NCBI GenBank assembly: GCA_035525055.1
Contig: DATLEZ010000143.1
Location: 1 to 6,843 of the forward strand
Source of the DNA: DATEEG01 sp035525055
GTDB taxonomy: Bacteria; Actinomycetota; Acidimicrobiia; Spongiisociales; ZC4RG35
DNA: 6,843 nt
Direction: 5' to 3'
In this document: positions 1-5,945 of the stretch, piece by piece
Position numbering within the stretch: the first letter of the stretch is position 1
Layout of the letters: each line of letters begins with the position of its first letter
The notes under the pieces: generated by a model
The model's input: only the letters and a program-made list of their open reading frames with translations
Databases searched by the model: none
What the model was told of the DNA's origin: nothing
Made by a program: the position numbers and the translations under genes

Positions 1-14
1 GTTGGCCCGAACTT

Positions 15-87
15 GGTCCCGTCGTCTAGGGGTCTAGGACGCCGGCCTCTCAAGCCGGAAACGCCGGTTCAAATCCGGTCGGGACTG
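15..87 (+). tRNA. tRNA-Glu, anticodon CUC
   Basis: The sequence folds as a complete cloverleaf. The acceptor stem pairs 15-21 with 80-86, with a G-U pair at the end. The anticodon stem pairs 42-46 with 54-58 (five Watson-Crick pairs) around the loop 47-53, which places CTC at 49-51. The T stem pairs 63-67 with 75-79 around a TTCAAAT loop. The discriminator base is G87 and the next bases are CAA, so the CCA end is not encoded and must be added after transcription. A CUC anticodon reads GAG glutamate codons. The D-arm has the TCTAGG...TCTAGGAC pattern usual for bacterial tRNA-Glu. Its promoter lies left of the window. Confidence 0.97.
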
Positions 88-99
88 CAAAACCCCTGC

Positions 100-834
100 T
101 CAGAGGCCCTTTTTGGAAGGACGTTGGAGCGAGGTGCCACCTCCGTCTCCTGTTGAGAGGAATACGACCGAGGACGCAATCTCGGGCGCATAGCGGTGAA
201 GCATCTCGACGCAGAAGGCGAACAGGTCGGCCACTCGTTGACCTTTCGGGTGGTCGGTCGACCACAGCTCCAAGTTTTCGATGCGGTTGTCGGTGCGTCT
301 GCCGTTTCGATGATGGACCACCTCGTCCGGCCTCAGTGGTCGCCCGAGATGAATCGCCATGACCAGCCGATGCTCTCCAACTTTGGTGACGCCTCCGACG
401 AGGGCACGCAGTTCGCGTGGGACCGGGACCTGGCGGTAGCCATGGCTGATGTGACCGTTGCCATCACTCTGCCTGACCCGCTGATCGGGCAGCGGGTCGC
501 CATGTACCAGATAGCGCTTGTAATGGGCAGCGCAGTAGCCAAGGGCCTTGTGGGGACGGTCGCAGTCATCGACAGAGCACAGCCTCCCTGGTGTTCTCAG
601 CGGTGACTCGTCGATGGTTCCCGTGCGCAGGAGTCGCAGGTAGTGGCCGTGGCAATAGCCTTTGGCTTCGGCCGGATGGTCGCAATCCAGTGCCTGGCAG
701 ACAATGACTTGCTCACCTCGAGGTAGTGCGGGTCCGGGCTCACCGGTCCTAAGTACACGTCGATAGTGCATCTGGCACATTCCCCGGGAGTACTGGTCTT
801 TGGGGCATCCGTCGATGCCACAGATCCCCTCCAT
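100..834 (-). CDS. HNH endonuclease with three zinc knuckles
   Basis: A 244-residue protein with two parts. The N-terminal half carries three repeats with identical spacing, C-x4-C-x9-C-x2-H: Cys5/10/20-His23, Cys46/51/61-His64 and Cys86/91/101-His104, each followed by a basic Tyr-Arg-rich segment. They look like zinc-binding DNA-contact modules. The C-terminal half is an HNH_3-type nuclease: GEHR at 153-156, LGRPL at 163-167, HH at 174-175, NG at 177-178 and DNRIENL at 182-188, followed by a helical tail. Such proteins occur in actinophages and actinobacterial genomes as DNA-cleaving or homing-type enzymes; the target here is unknown. The gene converges on the tRNA-Glu, with its stop 12 bases from the tRNA end. 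There is no clear Shine-Dalgarno, and a TACTTT box lies 7 bases before the ATG, so it may be leaderless. GC at third positions, hand-counted over the first 40 codons, is about 60%, lower than parts of the regulator gene, which fits possible acquisition by transfer. Confidence 0.9.
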   Translation of the reverse strand: MEGICGIDGCPKDQYSRGMCQMHYRRVLRTGEPGPALPRGEQVIVCQALDCDHPAEAKGYCHGHYLRLLRTGTIDESPLRTPGRLCSVDDCDRPHKALGYCAAHYKRYLVHGDPLPDQRVRQSDGNGHISHGYRQVPVPRELRALVGGVTKVGEHRLVMAIHLGRPLRPDEVVHHRNGRRTDNRIENLELWSTDHPKGQRVADLFAFCVEMLHRYAPEIASSVVFLSTGDGGGTSLQRPSKKGL

Positions 835-841
835 GAGACCG

Positions 842-847
842 AAAGTA
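842..847 (-). promoter_or_regulatory. Candidate -10 box for a leaderless HNH gene
   Basis: On the - strand this reads TACTTT, matching the actinobacterial TANNNT -10 pattern, and lies exactly 7 bases before the ATG at 834. Transcription would then begin at or next to the start codon, which explains the missing ribosome binding site. No convincing -35 element is visible. Confidence 0.4.
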
Positions 848-910
848 TCCGGTCGCTGTGACAGAAACGCCTGCCGGCTGGCCCGAGGCGCTCTATGTGC
901 CGCGTCCCCA

Positions 911-934
911 GGCGTGAACCCGTTCGGGGTTGCC
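911..934 (-). terminator. Weak hairpin after the GrpB-family gene
   Basis: AACCC (917-921) pairs with GGGTT (927-931) around a 5-base loop. GGC (911-913) and GCC (932-934) can extend the stem across a 3-base bulge. It lies about 15 bases past the stop of the GrpB-family gene, in the right place for a terminator, but has no U tract. Confidence 0.3.
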
Positions 935-948
935 TACGGCACTGGCGT

Positions 949-1494
949 TCAGTCGATGCTGTTCGCCTGGCGTATCGTCAGGAGCTCGTCGTCTGATAGA
1001 CCGGCCAGTTCCAAGATTCTCGAGAGGACATCCGATTTGCCGGCCCCGTACGAATCGATGTCATCCGTTGACTCCGCCAGTGCACGCTTGACGCTGGCAT
1101 AGGTGTCACGAAGCTCTGGGTTGTTGCGAAGCACCGTCCTGACACCGAGATGGTTCCGCAGCGCGAGGCTGCCCTCGACCACGATGTAGGTGTTGGTGCG
1201 CGGTATGTCGGTCGGAGCTCGGAACGCCCACCGGTCCTCGATACCGAGCTCGCCGAGCGGTTCGTAGCCGAGGGCCTGGAGGGCGGTCGAGGCGGCCTCG
1301 ACGTCCTGTGCGGCGACGACGATGTCGATATCGATCACAGGCTTGGCGGCTAGGCCTTCGACGGATGTGCTTCCCACATGCTCGATGGCCTTCCAAGCCA
1401 CACCGGCATCGTCCAACGCCTGTTGGTGCCGAGCCTGCAGGTCCTGGAAGGTGGCCTTCCATTGGGGGTCATAGTCGACCACGCGGATCGTCAT
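949..1494 (-). CDS. GrpB/UPF0157 family nucleotidyltransferase-fold protein
   Basis: A 181-residue protein of usual length for the GrpB (UPF0157) family. It has the family signature: the Pol-beta-like nucleotidyltransferase motif HVGSTSV at 39-45, KP at 51-52 and the acidic DID at 55-57, which would bind metal and nucleotide. The conserved middle (NTYIVVEGS at 101-109, then RNHLGVR with the YASVKRALA helix) and the AGKSDVLSRIL tail also fit. A Glu at residue 46 replaces the Pro common in the GSTSVPGL motif. The family has no firmly established biochemical role; in mycobacteria a related domain is fused to dephospho-CoA kinase, so transfer of a nucleotide group to a small molecule or protein is plausible but unproven. 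The protein is probably cytoplasmic. The gene is probably monocistronic, with 114 bases to the next gene and 266 bases in front of it. The ATG was chosen because the family motif YDPQW begins at residue 8 and a -10 box sits 6 bases upstream. Confidence 0.93.
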   Translation of the reverse strand: MTIRVVDYDPQWKATFQDLQARHQQALDDAGVAWKAIEHVGSTSVEGLAAKPVIDIDIVVAAQDVEAASTALQALGYEPLGELGIEDRWAFRAPTDIPRTNTYIVVEGSLALRNHLGVRTVLRNNPELRDTYASVKRALAESTDDIDSYGAGKSDVLSRILELAGLSDDELLTIRQANSID

Positions 1495-1500
1495 GCTCCG

Positions 1501-1506
1501 ACCGTA
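1501..1506 (-). promoter_or_regulatory. Candidate -10 box for a leaderless GrpB-family gene
   Basis: On the - strand this reads TACGGT, a TANNNT match, followed by 6 bases and then the ATG at 1494. The spacing puts the transcript start at the A of the ATG. GGAG also occurs upstream but is only one base from the ATG, too close to act as a ribosome binding site. Confidence 0.45.
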
Positions 1507-1616
1507 CCGCGCCTCGGGGACGACGTCCTATCCGTTGAAGCGCTCAATGTGGCCGCATCCCCCGACGCAGGTCGCATCGACGATGGGGAGGTCCCGGCCG
1601 GTGGGTCAGTTCCTCA

Positions 1617-1642
1617 GATCACTCTGCCTGAGCGGTGTGATC
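1617..1642. repeat. Inverted repeat GATCAC...GTGATC
   Basis: GATCAC (1617-1622) and GTGATC (1637-1642) are perfect inverted copies separated by 14 bases. A second overlapping pair, CTCAG (1613-1617) and CTGAG (1628-1632), lies beside them. GTGATCAC at 1637-1644 is itself palindromic. It could be an operator or a hairpin in the GrpB-family upstream region. Arms this short could also arise by chance. Confidence 0.35.
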
Positions 1643-1744
1643 ACTACTGCCGGTCAATCTATGCCTTGTCTATCGGTGTCCATCGCTTCCCAATGAACGG
1701 TTTGACATCGTCAGCGTCACAAGGCGGGCGAACCTGCCTGGTCG

Positions 1745-1769
1745 CTCGACTAACGAGGCGCTAGTCGAG
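1745..1769 (-). terminator. Hairpin spanning the lipoprotein stop codon
   Basis: CTCGACTA (1745-1752) and TAGTCGAG (1762-1769) form a perfect 8-bp stem with a 9-base loop. On the - strand the first arm contains the last codons and the TAG stop of the lipoprotein gene. No U run follows, so it is not a classic intrinsic terminator, but U-less hairpins at gene ends are common in actinobacteria. Confidence 0.5.
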
Positions 1770-2768
1770 GAAAACCTGAACCCTGATCGCGGTCGGGCTG
1801 AACGGCCCTAGTTCGATTCTCATTTCGCCCCTCTGTCCCGAGGGGTCGACGAACTCAATGAGGTTGCCTGCGTACTCCAGCACGTCATCGTCTGAAGCTA
1901 CCGTCCCCGCCCCCGCCACGACCTCGAAGCCGGCAGCGGGCAGCGCATCCAGGAAGAACCGAGTTGCGTCACCCACGCTCATTGCGGTGAGGATGTCTTG
2001 ACTGGCGCGATCACTGAGGAAACCTTCGAGAAAGACTGCATCATCGGGTGCGGGCAACCCGGCCAGTTCTGCCATGGGGCCATTCGCCTGCTGAAGTCCT
2101 TCGGGCACCGCGATCGCTGTTGGCCTAATCAGACCCGCACCGTTCTCGTCTGATGCCGCGACCACATCGATATCACTGAGCGAGTTGGCCAGCGCTCGGG
2201 CGAGCGCCTCCATCCGGGTTCGGGTGTCGCCTTCGTAGGCGAACGTCGCGAACTGGTTCACGACTCGAAACGACAGCTGATCGACCTGCACCCACATCTC
2301 ACCGTGAGCCGATCCCTCGACCCCCTGCCAAAATGCGGATTCTCCGATTCCCTCCACCATCTCGATCGTGATGCTGGAATCCGCGAGTGGCGCCGACTCG
2401 CTTTGGATGTCGAAGGTCCACGATTGCATTGGGAGCCAACCGATGGAGCTATCCGCCCCCTCCACGATGTTCTCGTCGACGGGCTCGATCGCCCAACCGC
2501 AGCCCCCCATCTCGGTGGCGCTGATGACCGTGAAGCCCGTGGCGTCGGCGACCTCATCCTGGCTCAGAACGACACAGGCGTTCTCCCAGCCAGCCTGGCC
2601 GAGACGAAAGGCGCTCGCATCCCCCTCACCACTACCAGACACGGTGCCCGCCCCGGGGTCGGCTGGAGCATCCCCGGACAGCCCAGGAGAATCGGCGCTG
2701 CTGCCCGCACAGGCCGTCGCGGCAATGATGAGAATCGAGGTCGCTAGCCCTATCAGCCCTCTGCGCAT
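1761..2768 (-). CDS. Secreted lipoprotein with DUF3558-like domain
   Basis: A 335-residue protein counted from the ATG at 2768. Residues 1-19 form a lipoprotein signal (basic start, hydrophobic LIGLATSILIIAA core) ending in a relaxed lipobox, ATAC, with Cys20 as the lipid-carrying residue. A Gly/Ser/Asp-rich linker (about 21-57) follows. Residues about 60-200 resemble the actinobacterial lipoprotein domain DUF3558: a paired Cys65/Cys90 (NACVVLS and GGCGW), then GIGESAFW, MWVQVDQLSFRV and a closing Ala-rich helix. Residues about 235-335 form a second alpha/beta domain (GLPAPDDAVF...FFLDALPAAGF) like those on other actinobacterial surface lipoproteins. The expected place is the outer face of the membrane; the ligand is unknown. 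A GTG at 2786 is also in frame, but the ATG is preferred because AGAGGA lies 9 bases upstream of it and the shorter form gives a normal signal peptide. The gene is divergent from the large regulator, with 152 bases between starts. Confidence 0.8.
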   Translation of the reverse strand: MRRGLIGLATSILIIAATACAGSSADSPGLSGDAPADPGAGTVSGSGEGDASAFRLGQAGWENACVVLSQDEVADATGFTVISATEMGGCGWAIEPVDENIVEGADSSIGWLPMQSWTFDIQSESAPLADSSITIEMVEGIGESAFWQGVEGSAHGEMWVQVDQLSFRVVNQFATFAYEGDTRTRMEALARALANSLSDIDVVAASDENGAGLIRPTAIAVPEGLQQANGPMAELAGLPAPDDAVFLEGFLSDRASQDILTAMSVGDATRFFLDALPAAGFEVVAGAGTVASDDDVLEYAGNLIEFVDPSGQRGEMRIELGPFSPTAIRVQVFLD

Positions 2769-2777
2769 TCGTTTAGG

Positions 2778-2783
2778 TCCTCT
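2778..2783 (-). promoter_or_regulatory. Ribosome binding site deciding the lipoprotein start
   Basis: The - strand reads AGAGGA, 9 bases before the ATG at 2768. It overlaps the upstream in-frame GTG (2784-2786), which therefore cannot use it. This supports the ATG as the real start. Confidence 0.6.
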
Positions 2784-2786
2784 CAC

Positions 2787-2920
2787 GCTCGATCACACAC
2801 CTCCGCCGCGGCGCGAGTCGTTCAACGAGCCTCGTCGGTAGTTGACCCAGCCTGTCCGGTGGCGCTTAACGAACTCCAAACGTTGTCTCTGGCGGTGCGT
2901 GGTTAGCCTCGGTCCGACGA
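2787..2920. promoter_or_regulatory. Divergent promoter region, lipoprotein/regulator
   Basis: This gap should hold the promoters of both divergent genes. On the + strand there are two weak candidates: TTGTCT (2883-2888) with TAGCCT (2904-2909), 15 bases apart and 11 bases before the ATG; and TTGACC (2842-2847), followed about 17-18 bases later by an AT-rich CTTAACG. An 11-bp palindrome, ACGAG-C-CTCGT, lies at 2825-2835, and TCAAC (2822-2826) pairs with GTTGA (2841-2845). These are plausible operator sites. I found no clean array of the direct heptamer repeats that SARP-type regulators usually bind. No strong - strand promoter was recognised. Confidence 0.45.
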
Positions 2921-5857
2921 ATGGGTCTTGTGAGGTTTGAGGCGTTGGGGCCACTCACTGTGGTAGACGACGGCGACCCGGTACACCTGCGACCGGCTCA
3001 CCGTCGTTTGGCGGCGTGTCTGCTCTTGAACCCGGAGGTGTGGGTGCCCGTAGACACTTTGGTGGACCGAATGTGGGGGGAGTCCCCTCCCAATACCGCC
3101 CGCAGCACCCTGCACGTGCACCTTTCGGCCCTCAGGCGCAAGGTCCCGGGTCTGATACAGACTGGTGGCAGCGGCTATCTCCTCGACCTCAACGGTCATG
3201 AATTCGATGTTCCTCAGTTCTCAGCCATGGCGGCACAAGCGGCCACCAAGTTGGGGGAAGGCAAACTCAGAGAGGCCGTCGATTTGGCTGGACGAGCGTC
3301 GGCCTTGTGGCGCGGACACCCCTTTCCCGAGCTCGTCGACGTCGAAGCGGCCCGTGGCGAATGCCACCGGCTCACCGAGCTGGCCACCGCAACCAACACC
3401 ACACTGGCCAAGGCTCTGATGATGCAGGGAAGAGTCACTGAGTCGATCGCGGTGCTGCGACAACTCGTGGCGGGACAGCCACTCAACGAGGCGCTGTGGG
3501 AGGAGTTGATCCTCGCCTACTACCTGGGGGGCCGTCAGGCCGACGCCATCGGAGCGTTCGTCGAAGTGAGCAAAGTTCTGAGAGAGGAACTCGGAGTTCG
3601 ACCAGGCCCCCGGCTGCGGCAGATGGAAGAGCGAGTGCTCGTCCAGGATCCCGCCCTGATGAGCCGGGCAACAATGACCGTGGCCAACAACTTGCCTGAG
3701 CTCGATTCGAGCTTCGTGGGGCGCGACCGCGATGTTGAGGGTGCTCTTGGCCTCCTGAGGCGAAACCACCTCGTCACCATCACCGGGCCACCTGGGATCG
3801 GTAAGACACGGTTGGCGATCGAAACTGGGGTTCGGACAAACGGGGCGTTTCCAGGCGGCGTTTGGCTGGCTCGTTTGGCTGGGGCGAGGGTCGACGCGGA
3901 CGTGTCGGCGACGATTGCCGCCACCATGTCGGTTACGGAGAGCATCGAGAGTCTCGCTCACCTGTTCCGGCACCTGTCCCCCCGCCCTGCGCTTCTGATC
4001 CTCGACAACTGCGAACATCTTCTGGCCGCGGTGGATGCTTTTCTCGATGCTCGGGTCCGGGGCGACCGGATTCGGGTTCTGGCCACGAGTCGAACCAGGC
4101 TCGGGGCCCGTGACGAGGTTGTTTGGCCGTTGCGGGCGCTGTCCGTGCCGGAGTCCTCCGACGGGATGTGGCAGTCCGACGCCCTGCAACTGTTCTCTGA
4201 CCGGGTTGCCCGAGTCGACCCTACGATCATCCTGGCCCACACCGACCCGGACGAGCTGCTCGAGGTGTGTCGCAAGGCGGGTGGCGTCCCCCTGGCTCTG
4301 GAGATCATGGCTCGCTGGTTCCCGTCGCTCGACCTGAGGAGCATCGCTGGGCTCACCCTCGATGGCGCGCCGGCGCCGCTCGCGGCCGACCCTCCTCACC
4401 ACGCTTCGGTTTCAGAGGCCATCGCCTGGAGTGCCGCTCTGCTCGACGCACAGAGTCGTGAGGCCTTTCATACCGCTTCGACCTTCGCCGGTGCTTTTGC
4501 CGCCGAAGCATTCCGAACGGTCTGCGTCCCCCGAGCGGATCTCCACGATGCCACCGCCACGCTCGGCCGATTGGTGGAGGCTTCGCTCCTGGTGCCGGAA
4601 CGGTCGGCCCGCCCCGGCCTTCGATATCGCATGCTGGAACCGCTCAAGGACTTCGGCGCCGCTCGTCTCGCTACCGACGGGAAAGACCGAGCCACACGGG
4701 ACCTTCACGCTCGGTGGTTCGTTGATTCGGCGAGACTCCTGGCAGCGGCTGCCATGAATCCAGCAGAGCCCTCCGCGTTCGTGGAAGCCGACGAGAGCAT
4801 CGCCGACTATCGGCTGGCGATGCGGCACCTCCTCGACACGGACCGGCCTCACGACGCCGTCGAGATCGCCGCAGGGCTCGTCCAGTACTGGATCGCGCGG
4901 TTCCTGGGTTGGGAGGGGCAGCGCTGGTTGGACGAATGCCTCGGCCACGCGTTGGACGACGAGCGTCGGCTCCACGCGCTCACCGCTGCCGGCGCTGTGG
5001 CTTTCTACATCGGGCAATACGATCTGTCGGCCGACCTCTACGCGGAGGTGAGAGACCTCGCCGTCCGGAGAGGTGATCGACGCCGAGAAGCCCAGGCACT
5101 GTATGGCATGGGCCGCGTGCAAGTCCACCGGCGCCCGGACGAAGGCCAGGTACTGCTCACAAGAGCTGTCGATGCGTTCGAAGCGGAGGGGGACCTGGTA
5201 TCGGCAGCCGAGTGTCGGGTGGTCATCGGCATCCAGGCGGCATACTCGGCCGACTCGGCGGTAGCCGAGGCGACCCTGGCGAAAGCTGTCGCCGTCCTCG
5301 AAACTGCGGGTCATCGCAAGGTCGCCTCGGTCGCCCACCGGTACCTCTCACTGGTGGCCTGGCACGAGGAGGATCAAATACGTGCTCGCGACCACCTCGA
5401 GGTGGCTGAAAGGCTGGCTGAGGAAAGCCACGATCGGCGGGTCCTATCGGGAGTAATGGTGCAGCGGGCGATGTTCGAGGGAAGATGGGGAAGCCCCGCC
5501 CGGGCCGCCGCTGCCATCATCGAATCACTTCGGTTGATTTCGGGACAGCATCGGATCTATTTCTGCCTGACCGCATTCGGGGCTCTTCCCATCCTGATAT
5601 CGCAAGGGGAATGGTCAATGGCAGACCGGCTCCTCAAGTACTTCGACCGGGTTTATGACGAATATGGATGGGTTTCGCTCGACCAACGCCATGCCGCCGC
5701 AGCCGGCTATCGCGCTCGGGTGGCCGCAGCGTTGTCGGCTGGAGGTGAGGAACCGGACCAGAGGTCGGTTCTTCCATCGGTGCTGGAAGAGGAGCTGATC
5801 GACAAGCTGACCCTGATCGAAACCACGTCCCTTCGCCGCGATCTCGCCCCGAACTGA
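2921..5857 (+). CDS. AfsR/SARP-type regulator with STAND ATPase and TPR tail
   Basis: A 978-residue cytoplasmic transcriptional regulator, close in length and order to Streptomyces AfsR. Residues 1-92 form an OmpR-type winged helix for DNA binding (LVDRMWGESPPNTARSTL, then LHVHLSALRRKVPG and GSGYLLDL). Residues about 94-245 are the bacterial transcriptional activation domain, ending in the typical LGVRPGPRLRQMEERVL. Residues about 265-480 are an NB-ARC-like STAND ATPase: FVGRD at 265-269, Walker A GPPGIGKT at 289-296, Walker B LLILDNCEH at 358-366, sensor ATSR at 388-391 and GGVPLAL at 454-460, all intact. Residues about 495-585 resemble the following winged helix (AIAWSAALLD, YRMLEPLKDFGAARL), and 600-930 are helical TPR-like repeats likely to receive a protein or ligand signal. 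ATP binding would switch it between resting and DNA-activating forms. There is no clear Shine-Dalgarno before the ATG; an in-frame GTG at 2930 would give the more canonical start MRFEALGPL. The gene is divergent from one lipoprotein gene and upstream of another, so it may control one or both. Confidence 0.93.
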   Translation: MGLVRFEALGPLTVVDDGDPVHLRPAHRRLAACLLLNPEVWVPVDTLVDRMWGESPPNTARSTLHVHLSALRRKVPGLIQTGGSGYLLDLNGHEFDVPQFSAMAAQAATKLGEGKLREAVDLAGRASALWRGHPFPELVDVEAARGECHRLTELATATNTTLAKALMMQGRVTESIAVLRQLVAGQPLNEALWEELILAYYLGGRQADAIGAFVEVSKVLREELGVRPGPRLRQMEERVLVQDPALMSRATMTVANNLPELDSSFVGRDRDVEGALGLLRRNHLVTITGPPGIGKTRLAIETGVRTNGAFPGGVWLARLAGARVDADVSATIAATMSVTESIESLAHLFRHLSPRPALLILDNCEHLLAAVDAFLDARVRGDRIRVLATSRTRLGARDEVVWPLRALSVPESSDGMWQSDALQLFSDRVARVDPTIILAHTDPDELLEVCRKAGGVPLALEIMARWFPSLDLRSIAGLTLDGAPAPLAADPPHHASVSEAIAWSAALLDAQSREAFHTASTFAGAFAAEAFRTVCVPRADLHDATATLGRLVEASLLVPERSARPGLRYRMLEPLKDFGAARLATDGKDRATRDLHARWFVDSARLLAAAAMNPAEPSAFVEADESIADYRLAMRHLLDTDRPHDAVEIAAGLVQYWIARFLGWEGQRWLDECLGHALDDERRLHALTAAGAVAFYIGQYDLSADLYAEVRDLAVRRGDRRREAQALYGMGRVQVHRRPDEGQVLLTRAVDAFEAEGDLVSAAECRVVIGIQAAYSADSAVAEATLAKAVAVLETAGHRKVASVAHRYLSLVAWHEEDQIRARDHLEVAERLAEESHDRRVLSGVMVQRAMFEGRWGSPARAAAAIIESLRLISGQHRIYFCLTAFGALPILISQGEWSMADRLLKYFDRVYDEYGWVSLDQRHAAAAGYRARVAAALSAGGEEPDQRSVLPSVLEEELIDKLTLIETTSLRRDLAPN

Positions 5858-5933
5858 CATACCGCGCCGACCTGCCGCCCCGTTCAGCATTTGTTAAGTG
5901 GCTTCTGTCACCTTTGGCACCCATTCCAACGAG

Positions 5934-5940
5934 AAAGGGA
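5934..5940 (+). promoter_or_regulatory. Ribosome binding site deciding the second lipoprotein start
   Basis: AAAGGGA lies 5 bases before the GTG at 5946. The earlier in-frame GTG at 5898 has no such site, so translation most likely starts at 5946. Confidence 0.65.
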
Positions 5941-5945
5941 CCGCG

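Larger units (their letters stand above)
1495..1760. other. Non-coding gap upstream of the GrpB-family gene
   Basis: This gap of about 266 bases holds no credible gene on either strand. It contains the GrpB-family -10 box (1501-1506), an inverted repeat (1617-1642) and the left arm of the hairpin at 1745-1769. A second possible - strand promoter in the 1650-1690 region (TGGACA, 15 bases, TAGATT) is only a weak match. The overlapping open frames on the + strand show no recognisable protein. Confidence 0.6.

Noticed and set aside
63..87. tRNA 3' end as an attachment site
   Set aside because: I saw no second copy of this segment and no integrase in the window.
88..114. Possible intrinsic terminator after the tRNA (run of five T at 110-114)
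   Set aside because: No stable stem precedes the T run (at best three pairs), and the T run encodes Lys-Lys in the HNH gene on the other strand.
50..265. A 71-residue - strand frame ending in VPTGFEPAFPA
   Set aside because: The GFEP ending is the well-known artefact of translating the complement of a tRNA T-arm. The frame runs across the tRNA and the HNH gene.
196..606. A 136-residue + strand open frame
   Set aside because: Antisense to the HNH gene, with no domain signature; the opposite strand has clear zinc and HNH motifs.
1378..1764. A 128-residue + strand open frame
   Set aside because: Partly antisense to the GrpB-family gene and partly in the gap. There is no recognisable protein, and it ends at the hairpin by chance.
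3221..4402. A 393-residue - strand open frame
   Set aside because: It lies entirely antisense to the regulator gene, whose domains and motifs are unmistakable. Long antisense open frames are common opposite GC-rich genes, and its translation shows no recognisable domain.
4412..5338. A 308-residue - strand open frame
   Set aside because: Also antisense to the regulator gene, with no recognisable motif; a GC-rich shadow.
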